From Paraliobacillus salinarum (GTDB lineage: Bacteria > Bacillota > Bacilli > Bacillales > Amphibacillaceae), in NCBI RefSeq assembly GCF_014083865.1, contig NZ_JACEFA010000004.1:62001-126000 (forward strand): 64,000 nt of DNA, given 5' to 3'. Position 1 is the first letter of the stretch; each line of letters starts with the position of its first letter. Below, in pieces: positions 53,308 to 62,171 of the stretch. Made by a program: the position numbers and the translations under genes. The notes beneath the pieces are model-generated. The model was not told the origin of the DNA, did not search any database, and was given only the letters and a program-made list of their open reading frames with translations.

Positions 53308-54753
53308 TTATCCTTGTATTGAGTTGTCATCACTTTGTGATTCTACTACTGGATCATCCTTAGTTAAATCCGGATCTAACTTGTTCGCTGCGATAACAAA
53401 TGGAAGCCAAATTGCGAATGACGCTAGCATACCTATCAATGTAACGATTGGTGCACGCCAGTCTGCCCCTGTTGCTAAGAACGATAGTAAGAATGGAGGA
53501 GTTACCCATACCACTTGCTGTGAAACTGGATCAACTAATCCCCAAATTGTTGCAAAATAACCAATTGAAACGGATACTACTGGTGAAAGCAAGAACGGTA
53601 TGAACATGATTGGGTTTAATACGATTGGTAAACCAAACATGATCGGTTCGTTAATGTTAAAGATACCAGGACCTACTGAAAGGTTAGCGATCGTACGGTA
53701 ATCTTTACGTTTAGAGAACAATAGAATAGCTATAATTAGGATAATAGTACCACCTGATCCGCCATACCAAGCATACGCATCAAATGAACCACGTACCCAC
53801 ATATAACCTTGTTCAATTACTAAATCAGTTCCACCTTGTTGGAACAAGTTCACGTTTTCTAATTGCGCAACCCCGAATACACCTTCCAAAATTGGAGCAA
53901 GTACGTTCGGACCATGGATTCCAAAGAACCAGAATAGTTGTACGAATAGAGCAACTAAGATAACTGCTCCAAAACCTTGAGACAAGCCTAGAAGTGGTAC
54001 AGCTACAGTTTCCTGCAACCACTGTAAGAATGTCATACCAGGATTAATCTTAGAGAATACATAATAGAATAGACCAACAACATACAATGCAACAGTCGCA
54101 GGAATAATCGCTGCAAATGCTTTAGAAATAGCTGGCGGAACAGAATCCGGCAACTTGATTGTGATATCTCTTAACATTAATTTAACATAAATCATCGTAG
54201 CAACAAAGCCAACGATCATTGCAGTAAAGAATAAGTTAGCATCTAAGTTATTTAATGGAATCCAGCCCCAACCTGCTGCTGTGATTCCTTCAGTAGTCGC
54301 TGCCCAACCAGCATTATTAATTTGTTCTACTGTATCTGGATTTAAATTTAAACCTGTGATTGAACCAGAGAATGAGAATGTAATACCAGCAACTGAAGCC
54401 GCTGTAGAAACAATCCCACCAGATAATTCGTTTACGCCATATACTCTAGAAAGATTGTAACCCCAAGAAAATACGAAAATTAGACCGGCAATTGCAAGTG
54501 TTCCACTCCAAACGAAGCCGTTAATTGCAATTATATCTCTAATTATCGGGATTTCTCCCCCATTATAACCTTCAAAAAATTGTGGTGGTAAGTCACGTAA
54601 AAGTGCGTTAAGCATAACTGCTACAGAACCAGCCATTGTTGCTGGGATTGTTCCGACAAAAGCATCCCTTAGTGCTACTAAGTGCTTTTCTCCCCCAATT
54701 TTACCTGCAATAGGTAGGAAATACTTCTCTAGCCAAGTAATTAAAAACTTCAT
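53308..54753 (-). CDS. PTS subunit IIC, cellobiose family (second copy)
   Basis: 481 residues from ATG 54753 (GGAGGG 9 nt upstream; TTG 54759 is an alternative). About ten membrane segments, WFFGIHGPNVLAPI and NINEPIMFGLPIVLNPIMFI. First gene of the operon on the minus strand; a 1.3-kb non-coding stretch precedes it. It would form a second beta-glucoside or chitobiose-type permease with the IIB and IIA at 51740 and 51329. Confidence 0.92.
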   Translation of the reverse strand: MKFLITWLEKYFLPIAGKIGGEKHLVALRDAFVGTIPATMAGSVAVMLNALLRDLPPQFFEGYNGGEIPIIRDIIAINGFVWSGTLAIAGLIFVFSWGYNLSRVYGVNELSGGIVSTAASVAGITFSFSGSITGLNLNPDTVEQINNAGWAATTEGITAAGWGWIPLNNLDANLFFTAMIVGFVATMIYVKLMLRDITIKLPDSVPPAISKAFAAIIPATVALYVVGLFYYVFSKINPGMTFLQWLQETVAVPLLGLSQGFGAVILVALFVQLFWFFGIHGPNVLAPILEGVFGVAQLENVNLFQQGGTDLVIEQGYMWVRGSFDAYAWYGGSGGTIILIIAILLFSKRKDYRTIANLSVGPGIFNINEPIMFGLPIVLNPIMFIPFLLSPVVSVSIGYFATIWGLVDPVSQQVVWVTPPFLLSFLATGADWRAPIVTLIGMLASFAIWLPFVIAANKLDPDLTKDDPVVESQSDDNSIQG

Positions 54754-54794
54754 TAACAATACCCTCCCTTTACGGAATAATAAAATAAGATAAA

Positions 54795-54960
54795 TACTAA
54801 CACGATGTCACTTCTTGGAGTATCTTGTTTTGCCTAGCCCTTTCTATATTCTCTACATCACTCCTTTCAAGCCTGAATAACTAAAGGCTTAAATAGTCTT
54901 ACTTGCTTGTAGTACCGCTTTTGTCAATCTATTAACTATTAACTATTTACTACTAACACG
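54795..54960 (-). promoter_or_regulatory. Two copies of CGTGTTAGTA flanking a candidate promoter
   Basis: TACTAACACG (plus strand) at 54795-54804 and 54951-54960. A minus-strand TTGACA lies between them at 54922-54927, with only a poor -10. The third copy is at 48883. Copies at 48883 and 54951 share the longer ACTACTAACACGNACT. Confidence 0.5.
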
Positions 54961-55780
54961 AACTGACAAAAGAAGTCTATAAAACATGTATTGTTAACAA
55001 CAGATAGAACAATGTACTTTATAAACATTCTCTTGTTCTATCTGTCGACTCAACCATTTTTTGGTAATCGTTTTTAGAAATATTCTTTCTGAAATATGAG
55101 TAAGTGCTTACGTTTTGTTATGTATTACTTTTTACACTCGTTTCCAAAATCGTTGCCGCTAAATGAAAACGCATTCATTTGGAGCATTGTTAATTTATTT
55201 AATCCTACCTACTAGGATGATAATCAATCTTTTATAAAGGTTTGGAACTTGTAATAACTTAAATTGACTTAGGAAGGAAGCGTGTCAATTTGTTACAACA
55301 AAGATGGCATCTAGTATTGTTTCATTAAGCCAACTTTTAATAACGATTTTGTTTAGACTAAGAGGACGAATAACTGACATAGATAGTGTGTCATGTAGCA
55401 TGGAAGCAAATAATTGGACTCGTTTTACATGATTAAAACATCCAATATCTCTTCTATAAATCCAGCAACCTACTATTCTATAGATATTCCATAAAATTGA
55501 GAATATCACATTCTTTTAAACTAAAGTTACTTGATTTACATTCATTATACTTACTGATCAGTCATTTGTATACTCTTTTTTATACTTTTTTAAAAAGTAT
55601 CTCAAAATGTTAGTATTTTTTGTGAACGTATTGTTTATTATCATACAACTAATACATTTAATAATACAATATAACATTTGCGAAAAGCAAGATTAAATTT
55701 TATAAAACAATAGAATTACCGCAAGATACTTATTACTTAAATTGATTTAACGCCTTCTATTTTAGATTCTTTTTCACATT
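54961..55780. other. Long AT-rich intergenic region
   Basis: No convincing gene in about 800 nt. Notable are GTAAGTGCTTAC at 55100-55111 (palindrome), a cre-like site at 55164, and an open but unsupported 74-codon minus-strand frame at 55285-55509 without a ribosome site. It could hold the real start of the operon transcript or a non-coding RNA. Confidence 0.4.
55164..55177. promoter_or_regulatory. cre site upstream of the second beta-glucoside operon
   Basis: TGAAAACGCATTCA matches cre at 13 of 14 positions. It is about 410 nt before the IIC start, so it would act only if transcription begins this far upstream. A weaker copy, GTAAAACGCATTCA, lies at 55955-55968. Confidence 0.5.
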
Positions 55781-55825
55781 AAAAAAACAACCGAAAACCC
55801 TTTATATCGAGGATTAACGGCTGTT
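55781..55825 (-). terminator. Terminator after the flavin monooxygenase-like gene
   Basis: AACAGCCG/CGGTTGTT-type stem with inner pairs (CC/GG) and seven T on the minus strand, about 260 nt after the stop codon. Confidence 0.6.
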
Positions 55826-56085
55826 ATAATCACAAAAAAATCTTAACTGGTTTTAAAAGTTTTTTTAACTTTTTCTCACTCACCATTCTTTTATGAAACA
55901 AATTTAAATTTTTAACAAGAAAATAATTTGTAAATAAAATACAAGGTTAAAAAAGTAAAACGCATTCAAATGTATCGGACTTTTTACACATTAAAAAGTT
56001 AAAAATTAAAGAAATATGCTAGAATCAAAAAAGTTGTTATGACAATTTTAACCCTTTTGTATAATAAATTGATTGTAATGACTAA

Positions 56086-57087
56086 CTATAATAATTCTTT
56101 TGCTAGAAGGCGATAAACATCTAGGCGTTTTTCCTGTGAATGAGGGATACTGCAAATCATTGCTTCATCATAGCCATAATAAGCTTGTTCTTCCTGTAAT
56201 GTAGCAGCAATTTCTTTTGCATCACCAACAAGATGCACGTTACGATTTTGATCAATAATCATTCGATCCATCTCTGTTAATGGATAATCGCGCGCTTCTT
56301 CTGGTGTCATCACGTTTGTGATTTGTCCACGCATGAATAACAACCGCCATATATCCTGTGGCTTCGCTTCGAATTCAGCTTCTTCCTTTGTCTCAGCAAC
56401 TGTTACCATATAAGACACGTTTATTTCTGGTTGTTGCATAAATGCAGAAGGCTGGAAGTTCTTTTTATACATATCTAAAATCTCTTTGGATAGCTGTCCA
56501 TTGAAAAACTGAGCAAATGAATAGCCAACACCTCTGCGCCCTGCTTCAACGGCACTATTACCACTTGAACCTAATAGCCAAGCTTCCGGCAAGACAATTT
56601 GATCTGGTGCTGCAATGGTTTTATGATAGATACGATCAGCTGGCACTTGATTATTAATTAGCTGTAAGGCTGTGTCGAATTTTTCATACATATTATTTAA
56701 CATCGGCTGACGGCCTTCAGATAACGCATAAATCGCATGATTATCGCCACCAGGAGCACGACCAACCCCAAAATCTACCCGACCCGGTGCATAGGCACTT
56801 ATTGTTTTGAACACTTCTGCCAATTTCAAAGGAGAATAATGCATCATCATCACTCCGCCAGTTCCGATTCGAATACGGTTTGTTTTAGCTGTTAAATAAG
56901 CTGTTGATATTTCAGGAGCAGAACTTGCAAACACATTCGCATCTGGACTAGCATGATGCTCTGCCATCCACATACGATGATATCCTAATTGATCTCCTAA
57001 AATCGCTAGCTCTTCCGCTTTTTTCAATGCGTCTGCCGCTGTATTCCCTCTCGTAATTGGTGCTTGATCTAGAATACTTAGTCTCAT
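56086..57087 (-). CDS. LLM-class flavin-dependent oxidoreductase (luciferase-like)
   Basis: 333 residues of the bacterial luciferase-like TIM barrel: LSILDQAPITRGNT at the start, HRMWMAEHH near residue 37, GRVDFGVGRAPGGDNHA and LLGSSGNSAVEAGRRG. This resembles the YceB/YvbT-type monooxygenases of Bacillus. GAGAGGAAG precedes the ATG. Substrate unknown; FMNH2 or reduced flavin is the expected cofactor. Confidence 0.88.
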   Translation of the reverse strand: MRLSILDQAPITRGNTAADALKKAEELAILGDQLGYHRMWMAEHHASPDANVFASSAPEISTAYLTAKTNRIRIGTGGVMMMHYSPLKLAEVFKTISAYAPGRVDFGVGRAPGGDNHAIYALSEGRQPMLNNMYEKFDTALQLINNQVPADRIYHKTIAAPDQIVLPEAWLLGSSGNSAVEAGRRGVGYSFAQFFNGQLSKEILDMYKKNFQPSAFMQQPEINVSYMVTVAETKEEAEFEAKPQDIWRLLFMRGQITNVMTPEEARDYPLTEMDRMIIDQNRNVHLVGDAKEIAATLQEEQAYYGYDEAMICSIPHSQEKRLDVYRLLAKELL

Positions 57088-57192
57088 CTAGAAAACTTCC
57101 TCTCCATAAAATCGTTCTTATTCGATCCAGTGTAAAATACTAGCTATAGAAAGTAAATTATTATGATCCTACATTAGTTCTTATATTATTAG

Positions 57193-57223
57193 AAAAAAGG
57201 CGCAAGGAAACCCCTGCGCCTTT
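57193..57223 (-). terminator. Terminator of the MFS carrier gene
   Basis: GGCGCA/TGCGCC stem with extra A-T pairs; six T follow on the minus strand. Confidence 0.88.
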
Positions 57224-57258
57224 GTGTAACTTATTATTTTATTAGATCTACGTATCGA

Positions 57259-58524
57259 TTAATTCCACAAACCGTCGTCTTCAAGCTTCTTCTTCCCTTT
57301 GAAAGCGAAGATAACAAGTACGATATTAATGATAAGCATTGCGATAATTAAGTATAGTACAGATGTATAGCTACCAGTAAGGTCAAACACGAAGCCATAA
57401 CCAGGTAACGCAACAATTCCTGCTACCGCTAAGCCGATACCAATCGTTGCATAGATTTCACTGTATTCTTTTCTTCCAAAAATAGAAGTAGTAAGTAATG
57501 GTCCTAATGTGCCGATTGATGCAGTTACAAATCCAAAAATACCAATTGCTACGGTGAATATAATTGGATTACCAGGAACAAAAATTAACATGGCAACGGC
57601 TACAATCCCACTAAGCATTGAAATAATTGCCGTGTTTTTTGGTCCAATTTTATCAGACATGAAACCAAACGCTAACGCACCTACTAACATTCCAACCATG
57701 AACGCACCCATTACTTGACCAGCAAAACCAACATCATATCCAATCCCAACTGCATATGGTCCGATGTGTTGCGCAAAGCTTCCGATCGCTGTCATGAAAA
57801 ATAGGAATAACAGCATTGAATAGAAAGCCATCGACTTTTTAGCTGCAGCAAATGTTACACCACGTTCTACTTCCTCTTCCGAAGTACCGTCATCATTTTT
57901 CTTGTTCTTTGCACCATATGGTAATAGACCTTTATCCTGTGGTAATTTACGAATTAACAACAGAACAACTGGAATAATAATTGCAACAGCACCAACACCC
58001 AGGATCATGTAAGCATTACGCCATCCTTGTGTTTCAATCAAGCTTCCTGCTAATGGTTGAATAAATGCACCGAACAATCCAACTGCTGCCATCATAATCC
58101 CCATTGCTAAACCATTCTTCTCTTTAAACCAACGATTAATTAGGACAGGACCTGCCATTGTCGTCACAAAAATCGCACCGAACGCCATTGGAACAGACAG
58201 GATATACCATCCCCATACAGAATCTAGAAAACCAAATAAAGCGAAAGATCCACCTTGTAAAATAATTGCTAGAACCAAAAGACCCCTAATATCATATTTG
58301 GCCATCAATTTACCTGCTAAAGGCAGAAACAACATTGTTACAATTGAAGAAATGCTAAGATAAATAGATAAATTCCCAATGCCAATTCCTAAGTCTTTTG
58401 ATACTGGAGCTAAAAACAATCCTCCGGCATTATTCAGACCACCTCTTGCTAGACCAATCATAATAGATAAACCAATTAATACAAACCACGCAAAGTGAAT
58501 CTTACCCTTTTTTTCCATCCCCAT
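57259..58524 (-). CDS. MFS transporter, oxalate/formate antiporter-like
   Basis: 421 residues, twelve membrane segments, with a charged central loop (KNKKNDDGTSEEEVERG near residue 210) and a GFMSDKIGPKNT motif between helices 8 and 9. GLARGGLNNAGGLFLAPVSKDLG near the start is typical of the OFA/MCT branch that carries monocarboxylates. AAAGGGGG precedes the ATG. Divergent from a TetR gene which probably represses it. Confidence 0.85.
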   Translation of the reverse strand: MGMEKKGKIHFAWFVLIGLSIMIGLARGGLNNAGGLFLAPVSKDLGIGIGNLSIYLSISSIVTMLFLPLAGKLMAKYDIRGLLVLAIILQGGSFALFGFLDSVWGWYILSVPMAFGAIFVTTMAGPVLINRWFKEKNGLAMGIMMAAVGLFGAFIQPLAGSLIETQGWRNAYMILGVGAVAIIIPVVLLLIRKLPQDKGLLPYGAKNKKNDDGTSEEEVERGVTFAAAKKSMAFYSMLLFLFFMTAIGSFAQHIGPYAVGIGYDVGFAGQVMGAFMVGMLVGALAFGFMSDKIGPKNTAIISMLSGIVAVAMLIFVPGNPIIFTVAIGIFGFVTASIGTLGPLLTTSIFGRKEYSEIYATIGIGLAVAGIVALPGYGFVFDLTGSYTSVLYLIIAMLIINIVLVIFAFKGKKKLEDDGLWN

Positions 58525-58692
58525 CGTTCAAATCCCCCTTTGTTTAACTTGAAACATATAATAAATTAACTTATTCAGTCTTCATTTCATCCCCTATGAA
58601 GCTGAATTCCCCTATGCAAAAACACCCCTTTAATTTTCTAAACATTCACTCCATTTCCTAGATATATTATTTTTGCACCTTCATCATAAAAT

Positions 58693-58718
58693 GCATTGAC
58701 TAACAAGTCAATCAATGC
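58693..58718. promoter_or_regulatory. Palindromic TetR-type operator
   Basis: ATTGACT (58695-58701) and AGTCAAT (58706-58712) are inverted around AACA; a wider GCATTGA/TCAATGC dyad overlaps. It lies between the MFS and TetR genes. The TetR promoter -10 TATAAT is at 58793-58798. The remaining 58525-58842 shows nothing else. Confidence 0.55.
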
Positions 58719-58842
58719 TACTCAATTTTGACGAAAATATGAAATCGTTATCATTTTTTAATTTCCCTATTCTTTTTGTATGTGAAAAATGGTATAATAG
58801 AAAGAATTTATTAAAAAAGACATACGAGTGAGGGGGATGATT

Positions 58843-59448
58843 ATGGCGAGAAGCGAAGAGCAGTTTAAAGAAATACGCGATCAACGATATGAAGAAATAA
58901 GCAACGCTGCACTTAAAATTTTTGCACGCAAAGGATTCGCAGGTACAAAGATTAGTGATATTACATCGTCTATTCACCTAAGCCATGGATTACTCTATCA
59001 CTATTTCAAGTCAAAAGAAGATATCTACGTCTCTCTTATTACAAATGTGCTAGATTTGTTTAACCAAGCGATCCATGAAGCAGAACAATTACCTGGCACC
59101 CCTTACGACAAGCTCTACTGGGTAACTGAGCTCACGTTTAAAGGTGATGCTGGGGTTGCGCTTGATCGACACATGCTGATGATGGGAGCGCTACACGCTG
59201 ATTTCCTTACAGAGCAAACGAAACAAATGATTAAACAACGCTACGAAGCATCATTAAGACGTATTGGTGATCTGGTCAAGGCTGGCCAACAGGAAGGTAT
59301 CTTCAAGCAGGGGGATCACATGGAACTTGCAGCCTATTATATGTCCCTTTCACAAGGACTAATGCTTTGGAATGCAAAAGGATTATACCCAATAAACGTT
59401 ACGGCAGACATGGTGATGCAACCATTACTAGCCAGCGAACAGGCATAA
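58843..59448 (+). CDS. TetR/AcrR-family regulator
   Basis: 201 residues from ATG 58843 (GAGGGGG 6 nt upstream; earlier starts lie within that site). N-terminal HTH AALKIFARKGFAGTKISDITSSIHLSHGLLYHYFKSKEDIY; the C-terminal ligand domain is variable. Probable repressor of the divergent MFS carrier gene and of itself. Confidence 0.9.
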   Translation: MARSEEQFKEIRDQRYEEISNAALKIFARKGFAGTKISDITSSIHLSHGLLYHYFKSKEDIYVSLITNVLDLFNQAIHEAEQLPGTPYDKLYWVTELTFKGDAGVALDRHMLMMGALHADFLTEQTKQMIKQRYEASLRRIGDLVKAGQQEGIFKQGDHMELAAYYMSLSQGLMLWNAKGLYPINVTADMVMQPLLASEQA

Positions 59449-59452
59449 ATAC

Positions 59453-59484
59453 AACAAGCTTACAAACGAGTGAGCTTGTTTTTT
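59453..59484 (+). terminator. Terminator of the TetR gene
   Basis: AACAAGCT/AGCTTGTT stem with a 12-nt loop and a T-run. Confidence 0.88.
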
Positions 59485-59643
59485 ATTTCGTTTGGAGATC
59501 TTTTGAAGATGCTCGGCGCGAAACGATTATTTATCTAGCATTTTGTTTCATTAGACTAGTGGAAAAAGAATTATTTTTAAAAAAAAACTTGATTAATTTC
59601 ACAAAAGCTAGTAAACTGATTTGGTGTTTAATAAATGATTTAC

Positions 59644-59743
59644 CTGTATAACCTCAGAATATGGCTTGAGGGTCTCTACCAGGAACCATAAAATCCTGAT
59701 TACAGAAAATGAACTATTCATTTTTTGTAATCAGGATTTTTTT
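59644..59743 (+). promoter_or_regulatory. Adenine-type purine riboswitch before pbuE
   Basis: The aptamer (59644-59705) has P1 CTGTA/TACAG, P2 CCTCA/TGAGG, P3 CAGGA/TCCTG and the conserved junctions ATATGGC, GTCTCTACC and TCCTGATTAC. The discriminating base in the GA(U/C)UA element is U, as in adenine-sensing pbuE and add, not C as in guanine-sensing xpt. The 3' half of P1 and P3 also forms a 13-bp terminator with 59727-59739 followed by T7, so adenine binding should prevent termination and turn on the efflux gene. Confidence 0.9.
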
Positions 59744-59797
59744 ATTTCCAAATGTTATAGAGAACATAGATACATCAGAAAAGGAGAAGAACAACAT

Positions 59798-60988
59798 ATG
59801 AATTTAAAAGTTTTTATACTCGCATTATCCACCGTAGCAGTTGGACTTGTAGAATTAGTCGTTGGAGGTATCCTGCCATCGATTGCAAAAGATTTAAACA
59901 TTACATTAAGTTCTGCAGGACAATTAATTACAGTTTTCGCACTAATATATGCTATTGCAGGACCTGTATTACTAGTATTAACTAGCAAAATGGAACGAAA
60001 GAAAGTATACCTTATCTCTTTATTTGCATTCTTCATCGGTAATATTATGACTTATGTCAGCCCGACATTTACCTTGATGATGGTTGCAAGGGTATTAACA
60101 GCAATGAGTACAGCATTGATCGTCGTTCTATCTTTAACGATCGCATCAAAAATTGTCGCACCAGAACACCGTGCAAAAGCACTTGGTCTTATTTATATGG
60201 GGATTAGCTCATCGCTTGTAATGGGTGTACCATTAGGAATTTTGATTTCTGAGCAATTCGGCTGGCGTATTATCTTTCTTGGCATTGCAATACTAGCAAT
60301 CGGTTCATTTATTCTAATCTCGATCTTTTTAGAAAAGATCCCGGGCGAAAAAACTGTGCCATTAAAGCAACAATTAAAAGCAGTGAGCAGCTTTAAATTA
60401 GGAAGCGCCCACCTTGCGACATTGTTTATGTTAGCAGGACACTATACCTTATATGCATATTTCACACCATTTTTAGAAACAGAACTTGGTCTAAATTCCA
60501 CTTGGATTAGTGTTAGTTATCTATTATTCGGTGTTGCAGCAGTGAGCGGTGGTGCATTTGGCGGAATTCTTTCCGATCGAATCGGCCCACCAAAAAGTAT
60601 CATTGCAGTGATCGTCGCATTCGCTGCCATTCTATTCATCTTGCCATTTACTACATTCTCGATAGTAGTATTCATTCCGGTGATGATGATCTGGGCAGCA
60701 TTAAGTTGGAGTCTAGCACCACCACAACAAAGTTATTTGATACAAACAGATCCTGTTACATCAGATATTCAGCAAAGCTTTAACAACTCAGCCTTACAAG
60801 TCGGTATTTCACTTGGATCAGCCTATGGGGGAGTCGTGTTGAATTTCTCAAGTTCGATTTCTAATATGGCTTGGTTCGGCGGTATCCTTGTTATTATTTC
60901 CTTAGCGTTTGCAGTGTTTTCTTTAACGAGAAAGACAGCTGTAACGGACAATGGAAAAGTTGGATTGGGTGTAGAGGCGAATGGTTGA
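59798..60988 (+). CDS. pbuE: Purine base efflux pump
   Basis: 396 residues from ATG 59798 (AAGGAG upstream); the longer frame would run through the riboswitch. Twelve membrane segments, close in sequence to Bacillus PbuE as I recall it: [48 protein letters not shown] and APPQQSYLI. It exports adenine and hypoxanthine. The adenine riboswitch in front gives a direct regulatory match, which makes the assignment strong. Confidence 0.93.
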   Translation: MNLKVFILALSTVAVGLVELVVGGILPSIAKDLNITLSSAGQLITVFALIYAIAGPVLLVLTSKMERKKVYLISLFAFFIGNIMTYVSPTFTLMMVARVLTAMSTALIVVLSLTIASKIVAPEHRAKALGLIYMGISSSLVMGVPLGILISEQFGWRIIFLGIAILAIGSFILISIFLEKIPGEKTVPLKQQLKAVSSFKLGSAHLATLFMLAGHYTLYAYFTPFLETELGLNSTWISVSYLLFGVAAVSGGAFGGILSDRIGPPKSIIAVIVAFAAILFILPFTTFSIVVFIPVMMIWAALSWSLAPPQQSYLIQTDPVTSDIQQSFNNSALQVGISLGSAYGGVVLNFSSSISNMAWFGGILVIISLAFAVFSLTRKTAVTDNGKVGLGVEANG

Positions 60989-61011
60989 TTAGGGATTATA
61001 GATTAAAGGAA

Positions 61012-61045
61012 AGCACCACTCATGGTTTTGGGTGGTGCTGTTTTA
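61012..61045 (+). terminator. Terminator-like hairpin after pbuE
   Basis: AGCACCAC/GTGGTGCT stem with a 12-nt loop, then GTTTTATT. The T-run is short. Confidence 0.65.
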
Positions 61046-61442
61046 TTGAGAAGAATCAAAATAAGGTATGCTAATATTCACTATAACAGTTTGGATAATT
61101 GACCTTTACTTCACTCTTATCCATTGCCAGTATCGTCGCTTGCCTTTTTTTGTAAAGATACACTATCTTGATACTGTTGCAGCGACTTATCAAAGGGGAA
61201 ATGTCCCCACAGTGTTTAGCAGGACCATACAGTTGAATCTTTGTGCCTTTAATTCACCTTTCTATTTATTTTATAAAACATTTTTGCTTTTATTTGAACT
61301 CGGTCTAACTGATCTTAACTAACTTTTTCGACAAGTGCAATTCATTTAATTCTAAAATAACCAGTCCATTTGTGATATCGCTAAACTATTTAGGAGATTA
61401 TATAAATCTACATAAAAGAGGTAAATAAGCCTTATTAAAATA
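61046..61442. other. Non-coding junction between pbuE and the Qat locus
   Basis: No gene is supported. An 84-codon plus-strand frame at 61068-61322 lacks a ribosome site and shows no domain. Base composition becomes more AT-rich to the right. It is a plausible edge of transferred DNA, but I see no clear attachment repeats. Confidence 0.4.
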
Positions 61443-62171
61443 CTATGAAAGGTCCTTTTCTATAAGTAATCGTTTAAAATTTTTAAATACTATCTCCTTA
61501 AAGTCTGGTATAAATCGTTCAATTTCCATATAAATATTACTTATATCTTTTGGATAAATTATTTTTTTATTAAACCTAACAAATGGTCCATCAGTTTCAA
61601 ACAATAGCAAGTTTTTAGGAATTCGCTCAATGGCTTTTTGACCACTCTTTGTTAAAAGCATTTTAGGGTTTATTGAAAAATAATACCCATTATCTACAAA
61701 TTTATCCAATGTAGTTAATTTCCCAGAATACCAATGTAAAATAGCATGTTTTACATTATTATTCACAAGTACCTTTAACACATCGTCTTCTGAATGGTTT
61801 GAATGTACTGAGTACACTCTTCCTTTTGAAAAATGTGGCGAAGTAACAAAGTCGAATATCTCATACTGTTTTTGTCGTATTTCTTTAAATTCCTCCTTAT
61901 AGTCTAATCCAACTTCTCCGATATACCTTGTGTCACTAATATATTTTTCAAACAGTTGATATTTAAACTCAAAATCACTTGCAACTTGTGGGTGATAACC
62001 CAAACATAGTCTTACATATTTATAGTTGTTAAATGCCTTTTGATGTTTTTCGTATAATTCAGGTAAGTTTGTGACAAACAACGTATAAATACGGTTCTTT
62101 TCATAACTGTCAGCTATTTGATTTGGATATGGATAAAAATCTATATGGACATGAGTGTCAATTAGGGGCAT
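61443..62171 (-). CDS. qatD: TatD-family metal-dependent hydrolase (QatD)
   Basis: 242 residues of the TatD DNase family with all metal ligands visible: His7 and His9 (DTHVHID), Glu86 (GEVGLDY), His123 (SVHSNHS), His146 (ILHWYSG) and Asp194 (ETDGP). It overlaps the QatC gene by 14 nt and is the last gene of the locus. In the Qat anti-phage system QatD acts with QatA, B and C; nuclease activity is expected from the family. Confidence 0.85.
   Translation of the reverse strand: MPLIDTHVHIDFYPYPNQIADSYEKNRIYTLFVTNLPELYEKHQKAFNNYKYVRLCLGYHPQVASDFEFKYQLFEKYISDTRYIGEVGLDYKEEFKEIRQKQYEIFDFVTSPHFSKGRVYSVHSNHSEDDVLKVLVNNNVKHAILHWYSGKLTTLDKFVDNGYYFSINPKMLLTKSGQKAIERIPKNLLLFETDGPFVRFNKKIIYPKDISNIYMEIERFIPDFKEIVFKNFKRLLIEKDLS

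Noticed and set aside
55285-55509. 74-codon minus-strand frame in the long intergenic region
   Set aside because: No ribosome site, odd composition (Cys, Trp and Ile runs) and no neighbours.
59666-59797. N-terminal extension of PbuE
   Set aside because: These codons belong to the riboswitch and terminator; the ATG at 59798 has the ribosome site and matches the family start.
61068-61322. 84-codon plus-strand frame, considered as a transposase remnant
   Set aside because: No ribosome site and no motif of any transposase family that I can recognise on either strand.
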